A DNA stretch of 64,000 nucleotides from Candidatus Defluviilinea proxima. Lineage in GTDB: Bacteria; Chloroflexota; Anaerolineae; Anaerolineales; Villigracilaceae. Below the pieces are notes generated by a model. The model was not told the DNA's origin and did no database searches. It saw only the letters and a program-made list of their open reading frames with translations. Where the stretch lies: positions 3,673,501 through 3,737,500 of the forward strand of contig JADKIW010000001.1 in the NCBI GenBank assembly GCA_016721115.1. The letters are read 5' to 3'. Positions 17,242 to 25,900 of this stretch are shown here, in pieces (position 1 is the first letter of the stretch; each line of letters opens with the position of its first letter). A program made the position numbers and the translations under genes.

Positions 17242-18261
17242 TTACCTGCCAGACCTTTGCTTTTCCCACAAACGACGGTCGTTCTTATCATCTGCATCGA
17301 GATAGTGTGGATCGACCTCTTTGATGATCTTGTGCCCGTGCGAAGTCCATAGTTCAGAGGCGAGCTTATGCCCGTTCACATGGACGCCCTGTGTGTGGAA
17401 GTACTGACAGACACGCGTAACATCACGCAAAAAGATATTCCACGCGGACGGGTTCGCTTCGGGTGGGACAACTTGTGGAAAATCGATCAGCGTGATGTCG
17501 CCGTCCCAGTAGAGGATGTTGTAGGCCGATAAGTCGCCGTGGATTCGCCCATTGGCGAGAAGGAGGTCAACGTTATGAATGACGCGTTCAAAAAGTGGAC
17601 GCGCTTCTTCGCGGTCGAGAGTCACGGAGTTGAGAGTCGGCGCGGCGTTGGAGAAATCCCCAACATACCCCATGAGGATGGCATTCTTTTCCATCGCATA
17701 CGGCTTGGGGACATCGGCACCCGCGGCGTGCAGAACTTCAAGTGTTTGGAATTCGTAGGCGATCCACGATTGATGACGAAGACCTTCACCGTAATTCGTG
17801 CGCTTCTTCATGGCGTGGAGGTCGCCGTCGTTGTGGATGACACTGCCGCTCGCATCGAGATCGGACCGCCCCGCGCGATATTGCTGATCGTTCTTGAGAT
17901 TGCGCAACATACGCGGACGATAAATTTTCGCGGCGACAAGCGGCGCGTCTATCGCGGACCCGGACCTGCAGAGGTAGACCGACGCCTCTTTGCCAGCCTT
18001 GACCTTGCGGAGGACATCGGAGATCCATTGATGCTCGGCGATATCCACGAGGGAAGCCAGCAACCAAGCTTCTTCAAAGCGTGCGGCTTTGTAGGTAAAT
18101 TTGAACTCACGCGAGATCTCCTGTGCGCGGACGAATAACTGCGCATCGGCTTCGGTCTTCTTTGATTCGCGTTTGCGGGTTGTGCGTTTTGGAGATGACG
18201 AGGTTCCTTCGTCGGATTCGTCGAGTTCTTCGTAAAAGTTTAGAAGTTGATTCTTACTCAT
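17242..18261 (-). CDS. RIO-type serine protein kinase
   Basis: About 339 residues. The first ~40 are charged and low in complexity (EELDESDEG, KRTTRKRESKK). The kinase core has the RIO P-loop region KVKAGKEASVYLCR, the ATP Lys in LVAAKIYRP, catalytic loop IHGDLSAYNILYW and metal-binding DITLIDFPQVV (IDFPQ is RIO1-like), then the HVNGHKLASELW tail. RIO kinases act in ribosome maturation in archaea and eukaryotes; the bacterial role is little known. ATG 18261 is favoured; the frame extends into a leader with its own small ORF and terminator. That attenuator suggests expression follows translation status, which would suit a ribosome-linked kinase (inference). Confidence 0.88.
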   Translation of the reverse strand: MSKNQLLNFYEELDESDEGTSSSPKRTTRKRESKKTEADAQLFVRAQEISREFKFTYKAARFEEAWLLASLVDIAEHQWISDVLRKVKAGKEASVYLCRSGSAIDAPLVAAKIYRPRMLRNLKNDQQYRAGRSDLDASGSVIHNDGDLHAMKKRTNYGEGLRHQSWIAYEFQTLEVLHAAGADVPKPYAMEKNAILMGYVGDFSNAAPTLNSVTLDREEARPLFERVIHNVDLLLANGRIHGDLSAYNILYWDGDITLIDFPQVVPPEANPSAWNIFLRDVTRVCQYFHTQGVHVNGHKLASELWTSHGHKIIKEVDPHYLDADDKNDRRLWEKQRSGR

Positions 18262-18292
18262 TGTGAAAGTACCTTGTGTAGATGTAGAAATT

Positions 18293-18322
18293 AAAAGAAA
18301 AACCGCAGGGCACGCCTGCGGT
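18293..18322 (-). terminator. Intrinsic terminator in RIO kinase leader
   Basis: On the minus strand ACCGCAGG-CGTGC-CCTGCGGT (8-bp perfect stem, 5-nt loop) is followed by TTTTCTTTT. It lies between the leader peptide stop and the kinase start codon, so it works as an attenuator. Its tip AGGCGTGC (18317-18310) can pair with leader codons GCGCGCCT (18378-18371). Confidence 0.82.
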
Positions 18323-18352
18323 GGTAGGGCAATCGAACGGGTCAATCCGCGA

Positions 18353-18415
18353 TTACATTTCACCTTTGGGAGGCGCGCTTAAAACAATATAGCTGTTTGA
18401 CAAGATGGATTTCAT
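18353..18415 (-). CDS. 20-aa leader peptide upstream of RIO kinase (putative attenuator)
   Basis: ATG 18415 follows a strong AAAGGAGG (18432-18425 on the minus strand) by 9 nt; the product is MKSILSNSYIVLSAPPKGEM. It shares with the leader at 2171-2257 a Ser-Ala-Pro triplet encoded AGC GCG CCT near the end. Those codons can pair with the leader's own Shine-Dalgarno (GGAGGC 18429-18424 with GCCTCC 18374-18369) or with the tip of the downstream terminator. This gives the same three-segment logic as the ABC operon leader: no translation or full translation should allow termination, a ribosome held early in the ORF should prevent it. Translation of so short an ORF is inferred from its ribosome site and position. 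Confidence 0.68.
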   Translation of the reverse strand: MKSILSNSYIVLSAPPKGEM

Positions 18416-18446
18416 TTTTTCGTGCCTCCTTTCAAAGAATAAGATT

Positions 18447-18461
18447 TCGTAATGATTACGA
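18447..18461. promoter_or_regulatory. 15-bp perfect palindrome at RIO kinase transcription start
   Basis: TCGTAAT-G-ATTACGA sits 8-22 nt downstream of the -10 box of the RIO promoter, covering the predicted transcription start. The position fits a repressor operator; it could also be the first hairpin of the leader RNA. No matching regulator is encoded nearby. Confidence 0.4.
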
Positions 18462-18468
18462 TAATGAG

Positions 18469-18497
18469 AGTCTATCAGGGGAGACTGGGAGAGTCAA
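18469..18497 (-). promoter_or_regulatory. Promoter of leader peptide and RIO kinase
   Basis: On the minus strand TTGACT (18497-18492, 5 of 6) and TAGACT (18474-18469, 4 of 6) are 17 bp apart. The spacer (CTCCCAGTCTCCCCTGA) is closely matched at 29434-29450 upstream of the DUF4258 gene, showing the two regions share ancestry. Confidence 0.65.
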
Positions 18498-18510
18498 GGT
18501 GGTTTTTAAT

Positions 18511-19503
18511 TTATCGAAAATCGAATATAGCCAGAACCGGCAAATGGTCGGAACCGCCATCGTCCTTTATTTTATACATGCGCACAGGTTCCACCTCACC
18601 ACGAAACCATATGTGATCAATATGCTGAAGCACAACATCTTGTTTCGCATTGGGAAGCTCATTTTTATTCAGCAACCAGCCAACTTTTCTAGCCGCACTC
18701 TCCATAGACTGCTCCAATATCCGATATGAACCTGACGTTTCATAACTGTTGCAGTCACAGCCAACGATAACAATTCCATCGTCTTTTTCGAGATCATTCA
18801 GCAATATCTTTGCCTGACGGTTCTGATTAGCAGTTCGTTGCATAACGACTTCAGGAATATCCTTGAGTTTTGTCCACCACAAGTTATAGGCCAACAAATG
18901 TAAGGACGCGAAAGTCACATTTCGCCCATGTACTTTCGTCTTTACGACTACCGCAGGACGGTCAGCTTGCAAGTCCAAGATATACGAAACATCCAAAGGA
19001 GACTTGCTGAAGACAGTTGTAGTCCCGTAGTCGTTTTCTGTTCCAAAAACTGAATAGGGATACTTTCCCGCCAACCGATCTTTCAGCGCATCCATCATTT
19101 CAGGCTTCACTTCCTGCAAAGCCACCAAATCGGGCTCGTAAACCAAAACAATATTAGCAACTGCATCGTAATCAAAATTGCTGAATAGCACGTTATATGT
19201 CATTACCCGCAACTGCCCATCACTTGAGCCCGATTGTAGGTTTTTTGGGAACACATAGGGACGATACAGCCACACAAAAATCAAGGCTGGAATTAATAAT
19301 AGGACAATATCTCTATACTTGCGTGAACGAATACTCCAAAATAAAAGTATAGGCACTGGAATGAATAGGTACGGCACAAGGCGGTTAACAAGAACAAGCC
19401 ACCAATTGGCATCGCCAACAACTAACCATGATACAAACCATGCCATTATCAAAATGACATAGCCTGTCACAAGGATCGAAAATTTAGAGACTGTTTTTTT
19501 CAC
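18511..19503 (-). CDS. Membrane-anchored endonuclease/exonuclease/phosphatase-family protein
   Basis: 330 residues. Three hydrophobic segments in the first ~95 residues (ILVTGYVILIMAWFVSWLV, LVPYLFIPVPILLFW, IVLLLIPALIFVWLY) anchor it. The rest is the EEP fold: LRVMTYNVLFSNFD, LVALQEVKPEM (metal-binding Glu), VIVGCDCNSYETSGSY (DxN-type motif), HIDHIWFRGE and GGSDHLPVLA (catalytic DH). Family members are DNA-repair nucleases, sphingomyelinases or phosphoinositide phosphatases; the membrane anchor and outward active site favour a lipid or extracellular phosphodiester substrate (inference). GTG 19503 overlaps the upstream stop as GTGA, so it is coupled to the DUF3291 gene. Confidence 0.82.
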   Translation of the reverse strand: MKKTVSKFSILVTGYVILIMAWFVSWLVVGDANWWLVLVNRLVPYLFIPVPILLFWSIRSRKYRDIVLLLIPALIFVWLYRPYVFPKNLQSGSSDGQLRVMTYNVLFSNFDYDAVANIVLVYEPDLVALQEVKPEMMDALKDRLAGKYPYSVFGTENDYGTTTVFSKSPLDVSYILDLQADRPAVVVKTKVHGRNVTFASLHLLAYNLWWTKLKDIPEVVMQRTANQNRQAKILLNDLEKDDGIVIVGCDCNSYETSGSYRILEQSMESAARKVGWLLNKNELPNAKQDVVLQHIDHIWFRGEVEPVRMYKIKDDGGSDHLPVLAIFDFR

Positions 19504-19952
19504 TCTTCAGGTGCAGGGAAAACGTTCTTAAACAAAAATGCATGGGGCGAATTCCCATTCTTCCGTAGGTGATCCAATCGTTCTTTTCCCTCTTCTAGCG
19601 TTGGGATATGCCCAGCAGGGACCCACCATAACGCCATGTACGGACCGTCAAATTTCTCGAACCATTTCGTGCGATATTTCATGACTCCCGTGTGTTGACT
19701 TCTGTAGGCGTACTCACGCAGGGACTCAATACTCTCCCAAACGGACAGGTTGACAATGATCCTGTCATCATCATAGACCTTTACGTTGGTGGCATCACCT
19801 GCTTCGGTTTGGAGACGCCACACAAAGCCGGGGCTTGCATCCGCGAGCGCGTTGATGGCAGGCAGTTGTGCGACAAACTCCGCCATGAGTGGATCATCAA
19901 TCGGTGCGAGTATTCGTCCGATGTTGATTTGTGCAATGTGATATTTTGGCAT
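19500..19952 (-). CDS. DUF3291 domain protein
   Basis: About 150 residues covering one whole DUF3291 domain, a dimeric alpha-beta barrel-like fold related to antibiotic monooxygenases: YHIAQINIGRI opening, SPGFVWRLQTE, SVWESIESLREYAYRSQH and ALWWVPAGHIPTLEEG. The activity of the family is not established. ATG 19952 has AGGAG 6 nt upstream. It lies 9 nt after the MttB-like gene and overlaps the next gene by 4 nt. Confidence 0.85.
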   Translation of the reverse strand: MPKYHIAQINIGRILAPIDDPLMAEFVAQLPAINALADASPGFVWRLQTEAGDATNVKVYDDDRIIVNLSVWESIESLREYAYRSQHTGVMKYRTKWFEKFDGPYMALWWVPAGHIPTLEEGKERLDHLRKNGNSPHAFLFKNVFPAPEE

Positions 19953-19961
19953 TATCAACTC

Positions 19962-21389
19962 CTAATTATTTTCTAACTTACCAATAAATTCTTCACCCTT
20001 TCGTATTAACTCCTCATGGTCTTCAGGGACAGGTAAATCCTTCAAGAACTCAAGAGCATATTCCTTCAGCCGCGTCTGTGCATGCGGTTGGCCTGCTTCG
20101 ATCCACTTCTCCATATTCCAGCGCGGGAAAATGGGACTGACGTAATATCCGCTTTTGTATTTCTTCAAAGTTGTCGGCGCAGTAACGTAACTCTTGCCCG
20201 CGCCGATCTGATCGATCTCACTCAGCCCCACATGTGCATCGTCGAGTTGAAATCCGTTTGCGTAGCGCAGGGCCTGGTCAATGATCTCGTGACAGTAGAT
20301 AAACGTCAGCGGCGAGACCGCTTTGGAGCCAAGCGTATCTCCAACGAATGGCGCGATGCCACCTTTCGTGAGAGCGAACGTGAGCGTGTTCATCCAATAC
20401 GTTTCCGCGGCGAGCAAGTCCATGCCCCAGCCGGTGCCGCTTCCCGAAGTCCCACAATGTGGAATGCCATAAAACTCCATCATCTCGGCGCAGGCAAGGT
20501 TCATCAAAATGCTTTGCGGATCATAAAAATTCATCAGCGTCTTCATATCAAAATAGACAGGCAACATACCGAGCAACATCGGCGCACCTTCTTTATATAA
20601 CTGTCCAATCACAAGGCCAGCCAGCAGTTCAGCAAGCAACACAGCGATCGTCCCTGCAGGTGTGATCGGCGTCGTCGCGCCAGACATGCTGTAATTCGAA
20701 ACGATCACGGGCAATCCACGCTCGATGGCGATCTTCATTTTGTCCACGGTACCCTCGTTCATCACCAGCGGCGAAACAGGGTTGAAATACGGAATGATGA
20801 ACGGCTTCTCGCCCAGATCGCCATGAAGCAATTCGAACATACGCAACACATCGTCAAACTTATGTTCATCCGAACACAACAACACCATCGGCTTCGTGCC
20901 ATTCGCAAAATGTTCAAGGCTCCCATACACATCCGTCAGATGCTCGGGCACATCGCGCACAATTCCCACCGTTGAAACCATATCGTAATGCCGCAGTTTA
21001 TTTCCAAGCCGCACCATGTCACGCATGTGTTTACGCTCGAACAATACAGGCGTATCGGTCTCAGGCTCCTGATAATACAACGCCGTCACACCAATCCCGA
21101 ATCTGATTTGATCCTCTGCTCCGCCAATTTGGAATTGCGGATTCCCTCTTCGATCAAAGATCTGGATTCTCTTCGGCGCGACTTGGATCGCCCACTCGAC
21201 CAACTCCTTCGGCATCCGCACGCTTCTTCCCTCAACGTTCGAACTGCCGACTCTTTTCTCCAGCATCGCCAACGCGGACGGCGAATCCACGCGCACGCCG
21301 GTAGTTGCAAGTATTTGCAACACATACTGATGGATTTCCTGCTTCTGTTCTTTAGTTAACAGGGTAAGTTGTGGGCGGATGTTATTCAT
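19962..21389 (-). CDS. Trimethylamine methyltransferase (MttB) superfamily protein, non-pyrrolysine
   Basis: About 475 residues, the normal length of the MttB family (LTKEQKQEIHQYVLQILATTGVRVDSP opening, PFVGDTLGSKAVSPL and HEIIDQALRYANGF near the end). The frame has no internal amber codon, so it lacks the pyrrolysine of true trimethylamine methyltransferases and should act on other quaternary amines, as MtgB does on glycine betaine, or on an unknown methyl donor. No corrinoid protein or methylcobamide:acceptor methyltransferase gene is adjacent, so the demethylation pathway is not completed here. ATG 21389 with AGGAG upstream is preferred. First gene of a three-gene minus-strand unit, divergent from the histidine kinase. 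Confidence 0.87.
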   Translation of the reverse strand: MNNIRPQLTLLTKEQKQEIHQYVLQILATTGVRVDSPSALAMLEKRVGSSNVEGRSVRMPKELVEWAIQVAPKRIQIFDRRGNPQFQIGGAEDQIRFGIGVTALYYQEPETDTPVLFERKHMRDMVRLGNKLRHYDMVSTVGIVRDVPEHLTDVYGSLEHFANGTKPMVLLCSDEHKFDDVLRMFELLHGDLGEKPFIIPYFNPVSPLVMNEGTVDKMKIAIERGLPVIVSNYSMSGATTPITPAGTIAVLLAELLAGLVIGQLYKEGAPMLLGMLPVYFDMKTLMNFYDPQSILMNLACAEMMEFYGIPHCGTSGSGTGWGMDLLAAETYWMNTLTFALTKGGIAPFVGDTLGSKAVSPLTFIYCHEIIDQALRYANGFQLDDAHVGLSEIDQIGAGKSYVTAPTTLKKYKSGYYVSPIFPRWNMEKWIEAGQPHAQTRLKEYALEFLKDLPVPEDHEELIRKGEEFIGKLENN

Positions 21390-21491
21390 ATGTAAGGTCT
21401 CCTGGCTCAATTTTATCCGAGCCACCAGCGAATCCACAGTAAAATACCAGCCACCATTTTATAAATGGAAAAGAAAGTATGACGAGGCACC

Positions 21492-23444
21492 ATGTACGGA
21501 TTCATTCAGAGTAAATTTGTCACAGTCAGCACCGGCAAACTGGTCGCGGTCTCGATTGTTACGTCAATCATAATCACATCACTGCTTACAACCATCCTAA
21601 GTCTGGTTACTTTGGGGAAAATGTCATTGGAATTGCTTGTCACAAATTCGATCATTGGCGCCATCGTACCAGCCATTGTCGCTCCCTTTGTCATCAATCT
21701 AGTGAAACAATCCGCCAGTTGGGAACAGATCAACCAAGACCTAAAGCAAGAGAACATAGATAGGAAAAGACTTGAAAACGAGGCCCTACAAAAAGCAAAA
21801 GGCATGCAGGCCGTCAATGAACTTGCCATTGAATGCGCGGCCGCATCACCAGACGAAGATATATTAAAACTCATCACCGGAAAATTACTAGGGATCACCA
21901 ATGCACTTGGAGTTGGCATCACGATTTACGACTCGCTTACACGGACATTTACAATTAAAAATGTTACTGTTTCAGGTCAGGTCCTTTCCGCTGCCAATCA
22001 ACTTGTTGGACATAATCTTTTAGGAATGGTAATTCCCGTCTCCCCAGAGGTGGAAGCTCGCATACTGACAGAAAAAGTTGTTGTATTTTCAGATCTATCA
22101 GAGATCTCGTTCGGGGTTGTCTCCAAACCCATGGCACTTATACTTAAGAACACTCTCAGTGTTGGAAACTTCACAGGCATGGCGTTAGCTCATAGAGGAA
22201 AACTCATCGGCACAGCAGTCATCGCTCAACGTGAAGGAGAGCCTACACTCGACCTTGAAGTATGCAAAACGCTGGCCCATGTGTCTGCTGTATCGATCGA
22301 ACGTAAGGCCGTTGAAAATGCTCTGAGAGAGAGTGAAACCAAATTCAGGGCCATCATCGAAAACCTCTCTGAGGGAATCCAGCTTCTGGATGAACAAGGT
22401 CTGCTCATTGAATGGAACCCAGCACAGGAGATCCTTACAGGGCTCAAACGGAACGAAGTTCTTGGTAAATCTGTTTGGGATGTCCAATTTCAATTGATGC
22501 TTGAGAACCGCCGAACCCCTGAAAATTACGAAAGCACAAAACAACGGATCAAAAATATTCTAACTACAGGCAAGTATTCAAACTTCCATCATCCGTTCGA
22601 AACAGTGCTTCAACCCGTCAATAGCGGCCCAAAGTATATTCTCCAAACTCTCTTCCCAATTCACACCGACACAGGCCATCGCATTGGCTCTATTATGAAG
22701 GACATAACAATTCGAAAACAAGCGGAACTGGATCGTGATAGATTGATCATGGAATTGAAATCAAAGAATACCGAGCTTGAACAATTTACTTATACGGTTT
22801 CCCATGATCTCAAAGCACCCCTCATCACGATCAAGGGATTCTTGGGACTGCTCGAAAAAGATGCCTTGGATGGAAACATCGACCGCATGAAAAAGGATAC
22901 AAGCCGGATCAACGAAGCCGTGGACAAAATGCAACAGCTACTGAACGAACTTCTCGAGCTCTCGCGCATTGGCAGGATCGTCAACCCTTCACAAGAAGTT
23001 CTTTTCGAAGAGCTCGTGAAGGATGCAATGAAATCGGTCCGTGGCAGGTTGGAGGAGTATCACGTTATACCGCAAGTTGAAAAGGACCTGCCTGTTGTGT
23101 GGGTCGACCGGACGCGCATGATACAAGTGATACAAAATCTTTTGGATAACGCCGCCAAGTTCATGGGCGATCAAGTCGATCCACAGATCACGATTGGCAT
23201 GCAAGGCCGCGACAAGGACAACAAGTACATCTTTTACATAAAAGACAATGGCATCGGGATCGAGGCACAACAACTCGAACGAGTATTCGGCTTATTTCAA
23301 AAGTTGAGCGTGAACGAAGATGGGACCGGCATCGGCCTCGCCATCGTAAAACGGATCATCGAAGTCCATGGCGGCAGAGTTTGGGCTACGTCAGATGGCG
23401 AGGGTCAAGGCACGACTGTTTTCTTCACACTGCCAGCACCGTGA
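21492..23444 (+). CDS. Sensor histidine kinase (two TM, GAF, PAS, HisKA, HATPase)
   Basis: 650 residues. Two hydrophobic segments near 17-70 (LVAVSIVTSIIITSLL; IVPAIVAPFVINLV) are followed by a coiled coil, a GAF-like domain (~100-265), a PAS domain (~278-405: FRAIIENLSEGIQLLDEQG), HisKA with H-box TVSHDLKAPL (His near 437) and HATPase with N-box QNLLDNAAKF, G1 IKDNGIGI and G2 GTGIGLAIVKRI. It should autophosphorylate on His in response to an intracellular or membrane signal. No response regulator is adjacent. The last 40 nt overlap the end of the converging permease gene. Confidence 0.92.
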   Translation: MYGFIQSKFVTVSTGKLVAVSIVTSIIITSLLTTILSLVTLGKMSLELLVTNSIIGAIVPAIVAPFVINLVKQSASWEQINQDLKQENIDRKRLENEALQKAKGMQAVNELAIECAAASPDEDILKLITGKLLGITNALGVGITIYDSLTRTFTIKNVTVSGQVLSAANQLVGHNLLGMVIPVSPEVEARILTEKVVVFSDLSEISFGVVSKPMALILKNTLSVGNFTGMALAHRGKLIGTAVIAQREGEPTLDLEVCKTLAHVSAVSIERKAVENALRESETKFRAIIENLSEGIQLLDEQGLLIEWNPAQEILTGLKRNEVLGKSVWDVQFQLMLENRRTPENYESTKQRIKNILTTGKYSNFHHPFETVLQPVNSGPKYILQTLFPIHTDTGHRIGSIMKDITIRKQAELDRDRLIMELKSKNTELEQFTYTVSHDLKAPLITIKGFLGLLEKDALDGNIDRMKKDTSRINEAVDKMQQLLNELLELSRIGRIVNPSQEVLFEELVKDAMKSVRGRLEEYHVIPQVEKDLPVVWVDRTRMIQVIQNLLDNAAKFMGDQVDPQITIGMQGRDKDNKYIFYIKDNGIGIEAQQLERVFGLFQKLSVNEDGTGIGLAIVKRIIEVHGGRVWATSDGEGQGTTVFFTLPAP

Positions 23445-25900
23445 CGCTGTCGCGCGCGGAAATACACTGTCAGATATAGGGCAATGCCAAAGTTGAAGAA
23501 CGATGCGCCGCGCAAGTCAGGAGCAGAGCCGATGGCAAACTTCGGCAATATCCATGCAACCCACGTAGCAAGTTGTGGCACAAAAACCTTGTCGTATAAA
23601 ACAATTGCAGCCGCACCGAGCACTGCACCGGAAACATCCCCTGCCCCGCCCAGGATCACCATCGCCAACACCATCGAAGAAATATGGAAGGACATCGTCT
23701 CAGGGTCAACGTAGGCGAGAGTCCCTGCATAGAGCGCGCCCGCTAATCCAGCCATCGCAGAACTTAACACCAAAGCCAATAAACGCACACGTGAAACGTC
23801 AATGCCCACAGAGAGCGAAGCCAGTTCATCTTCACTTGAGGCAAGCCACGCACGTCCCATGCGCGAATCAACGATGTGCTTGGAAAACCACGCCACGAGA
23901 AAAACAAACACAAAGACGAGATAAAACTTTATCGTCGGATGAAACAGGTTCAAGTTAAAAAAATGAAGCGCGCCAAAACCGCCGAGACCGCCCACACCGC
24001 CGGTCACAGTTGGCAGATTGATGATCACCTGTCGAGCAAGCAATCCCAAAGTCAACGTGGCAACGGCAAGAAAATCGCCACGCAACCGCCGCGCCAACAA
24101 ACCTTTGATCGCACCAAACGCCCCACCGATCACGACGCCGATCAACAACGTCAGCAAAACATCGCCATGACTCAACAACACCGCACCATATGCGCCAAGA
24201 CCAAAGCTTGCGGCAAACCCAAAATCAAGGAGACCCGCAATGCCGAGTGCGAGATTCAACCCGAGCGTGAGCAGAATGAACACACCGACGATTCGTAAAA
24301 TATTTTGACTGCCCGGGAAAAGGATGGGCAATAACGCAAACGCGATGAGAGGGACATACCAACGCATCCACCCAGACTTACGGCTGGTCGCCGTCAAAAT
24401 CACCGAGTCTCGCGCCGAAACGGATTCTGCCAACAGATCGACAGAAGAAGACAATCCCATTGGGCGCCACACCAAAAGAAAAAGCAGAAGCGCAAGTAAC
24501 AAGACCGGGGTCCATTGCGCGCTGACGTAGTAATCGCTGAGCGAGGAAACCACGCCGACGAAAAGCCCGCTGAACAATGCGCCAACAGGACTGCCGATGC
24601 CGCCCAATAAGGCCGCCGCAAATGCAAGCAACCCACTTTGTGCGCCATGGACTCCGAACGGCCTGCCATAATACAACGCAAAGATAAAAGCGGCCGCACC
24701 CGCGAACGCACCGCCGACAGCAAAAGCGCGCGTGATGGTCTGGTTGACATTGACCCCTAGAATTTGTGCGGCTTGTGGATTCTGTGAATACGCACGGAGC
24801 GCTCGCCCAGTGCGTGTCTTTTGCAGGAACCACGTGGCCAACAAGACAAACCCCACAGCGATCGCGATAACAAAGACATCAGCAAAACGGATAATGACCT
24901 GATAAGGCAAACCCAGTGATTTCACTAAATTGATCTCAGGTAAAAGGTTTGGGATGCCATCTGTGGGCACTTCGGGCAAGCCCGGCACACTGCGATGTTC
25001 ACCGGGAATCCATGAATGTTGAAACGTGCGCCAAACCAACGCCCCTTGAAATAAGATGAAAGACAAGCCAAGCGTAGCGATCAGAGGCGCGAGGCGGGAA
25101 CGTCCGCGGAAGGGTTTGAAGCCGAGCTGTTCGACACCTACGCTGAGTACACCACCCAGCAACATGGACATACACAACACAAAGATCAATGTAAGGAAGA
25201 GTTGCAAGGGCGGCCACTTTTGCGTAATGCCGATGACATTGACAAGAGTCGTGACCAACGCGGATGTTAACGCGAAGACGTCACCGTGCGCCAAATTCAA
25301 GGTGCGGACGGTGCTATAGATCAACGTCACGCCGATGGCATTCAGAGCAAGTAATGCGCCGTTGGACAGACCAAAGATCAAGATTTGAATGAACGTCTCG
25401 AAACCATTCGGCGCTTTTGATGTGGACGGAGTGGATACATCAACAACTTGAGGAACTTGTTTTGTCGCCGTCCATGTAACGTTGTAATCACCATTGCAAC
25501 GAGGATTACGATTTAACCAATGGATAGTGAGATTGCCCGAGACTGCCACATCGGATTCAAAATCCATCGTGGTGATAAGGTCTTCTCCCAATGAAATAGA
25601 AAGAGATTGTGAGTCCACCACTGGCTGAACTGACTCTTTGATGTTGGTGTAATCAATATTACTGCACGGAACACCATCATTGCCATTGAAGCTATAGCGA
25701 ATGTCGGTGATACGTGAACCATGAACAGAAAAGGAAATTTGAAACTCCTTACCTTGTGATGGGTCACTACCAGTTCCAGACCAGCTCCCATCGTAGGGTC
25801 CGCTGGCTGTAGGAGTAGATGTTTGTAATGGGGTTGCCGTTTGAACAGGCGCACAGGCAAATAAAAATAAAGCAATAAAGATCAGGAAATATTTTTTCAT
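23405..25900 (-). CDS. Lipoprotein domain fused to LivH-LivM branched-chain amino acid ABC permease
   Basis: 831 residues with three parts. Residues 1-16 are a lipoprotein signal (LFLFACAP), and ~33-150 form a beta-rich domain with a Cys pair (VPCSNIDYTN; NPRCNGDYN). Residues ~165-460 are LivH: IYSTVRTLNLAHGDVFAL, VNVNQTITRAFAVGGAF, LLGGIGSPVGALFSG. Residues ~500-815 are LivM: VFILLTLGLNLALGIAGLLD, LTLGLLARQVIINLPTVTGG, VILGGAGDVSGAVLG. Both permease halves and an outer lipoprotein are thus one chain. LivF/LivG ATPases and a LivK binding protein are absent nearby, so the energy source must be encoded elsewhere. The ATG overlaps the hydrolase stop (ATGA), indicating coupling. Confidence 0.87.
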   Translation of the reverse strand: MKKYFLIFIALFLFACAPVQTATPLQTSTPTASGPYDGSWSGTGSDPSQGKEFQISFSVHGSRITDIRYSFNGNDGVPCSNIDYTNIKESVQPVVDSQSLSISLGEDLITTMDFESDVAVSGNLTIHWLNRNPRCNGDYNVTWTATKQVPQVVDVSTPSTSKAPNGFETFIQILIFGLSNGALLALNAIGVTLIYSTVRTLNLAHGDVFALTSALVTTLVNVIGITQKWPPLQLFLTLIFVLCMSMLLGGVLSVGVEQLGFKPFRGRSRLAPLIATLGLSFILFQGALVWRTFQHSWIPGEHRSVPGLPEVPTDGIPNLLPEINLVKSLGLPYQVIIRFADVFVIAIAVGFVLLATWFLQKTRTGRALRAYSQNPQAAQILGVNVNQTITRAFAVGGAFAGAAAFIFALYYGRPFGVHGAQSGLLAFAAALLGGIGSPVGALFSGLFVGVVSSLSDYYVSAQWTPVLLLALLLFLLVWRPMGLSSSVDLLAESVSARDSVILTATSRKSGWMRWYVPLIAFALLPILFPGSQNILRIVGVFILLTLGLNLALGIAGLLDFGFAASFGLGAYGAVLLSHGDVLLTLLIGVVIGGAFGAIKGLLARRLRGDFLAVATLTLGLLARQVIINLPTVTGGVGGLGGFGALHFFNLNLFHPTIKFYLVFVFVFLVAWFSKHIVDSRMGRAWLASSEDELASLSVGIDVSRVRLLALVLSSAMAGLAGALYAGTLAYVDPETMSFHISSMVLAMVILGGAGDVSGAVLGAAAIVLYDKVFVPQLATWVAWILPKFAIGSAPDLRGASFFNFGIALYLTVYFRARQRHGAGSVKKTVVP

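Noticed and set aside
19962..21389. Pyrrolysine-type trimethylamine methyltransferase
   Set aside because: The frame is continuous without an internal amber codon and no pyl genes or corrinoid protein genes are nearby.
21492..23444. Hybrid kinase or cognate response regulator next to the histidine kinase
   Set aside because: No receiver domain is present in the protein and neighbouring genes are transport and methyltransferase genes.
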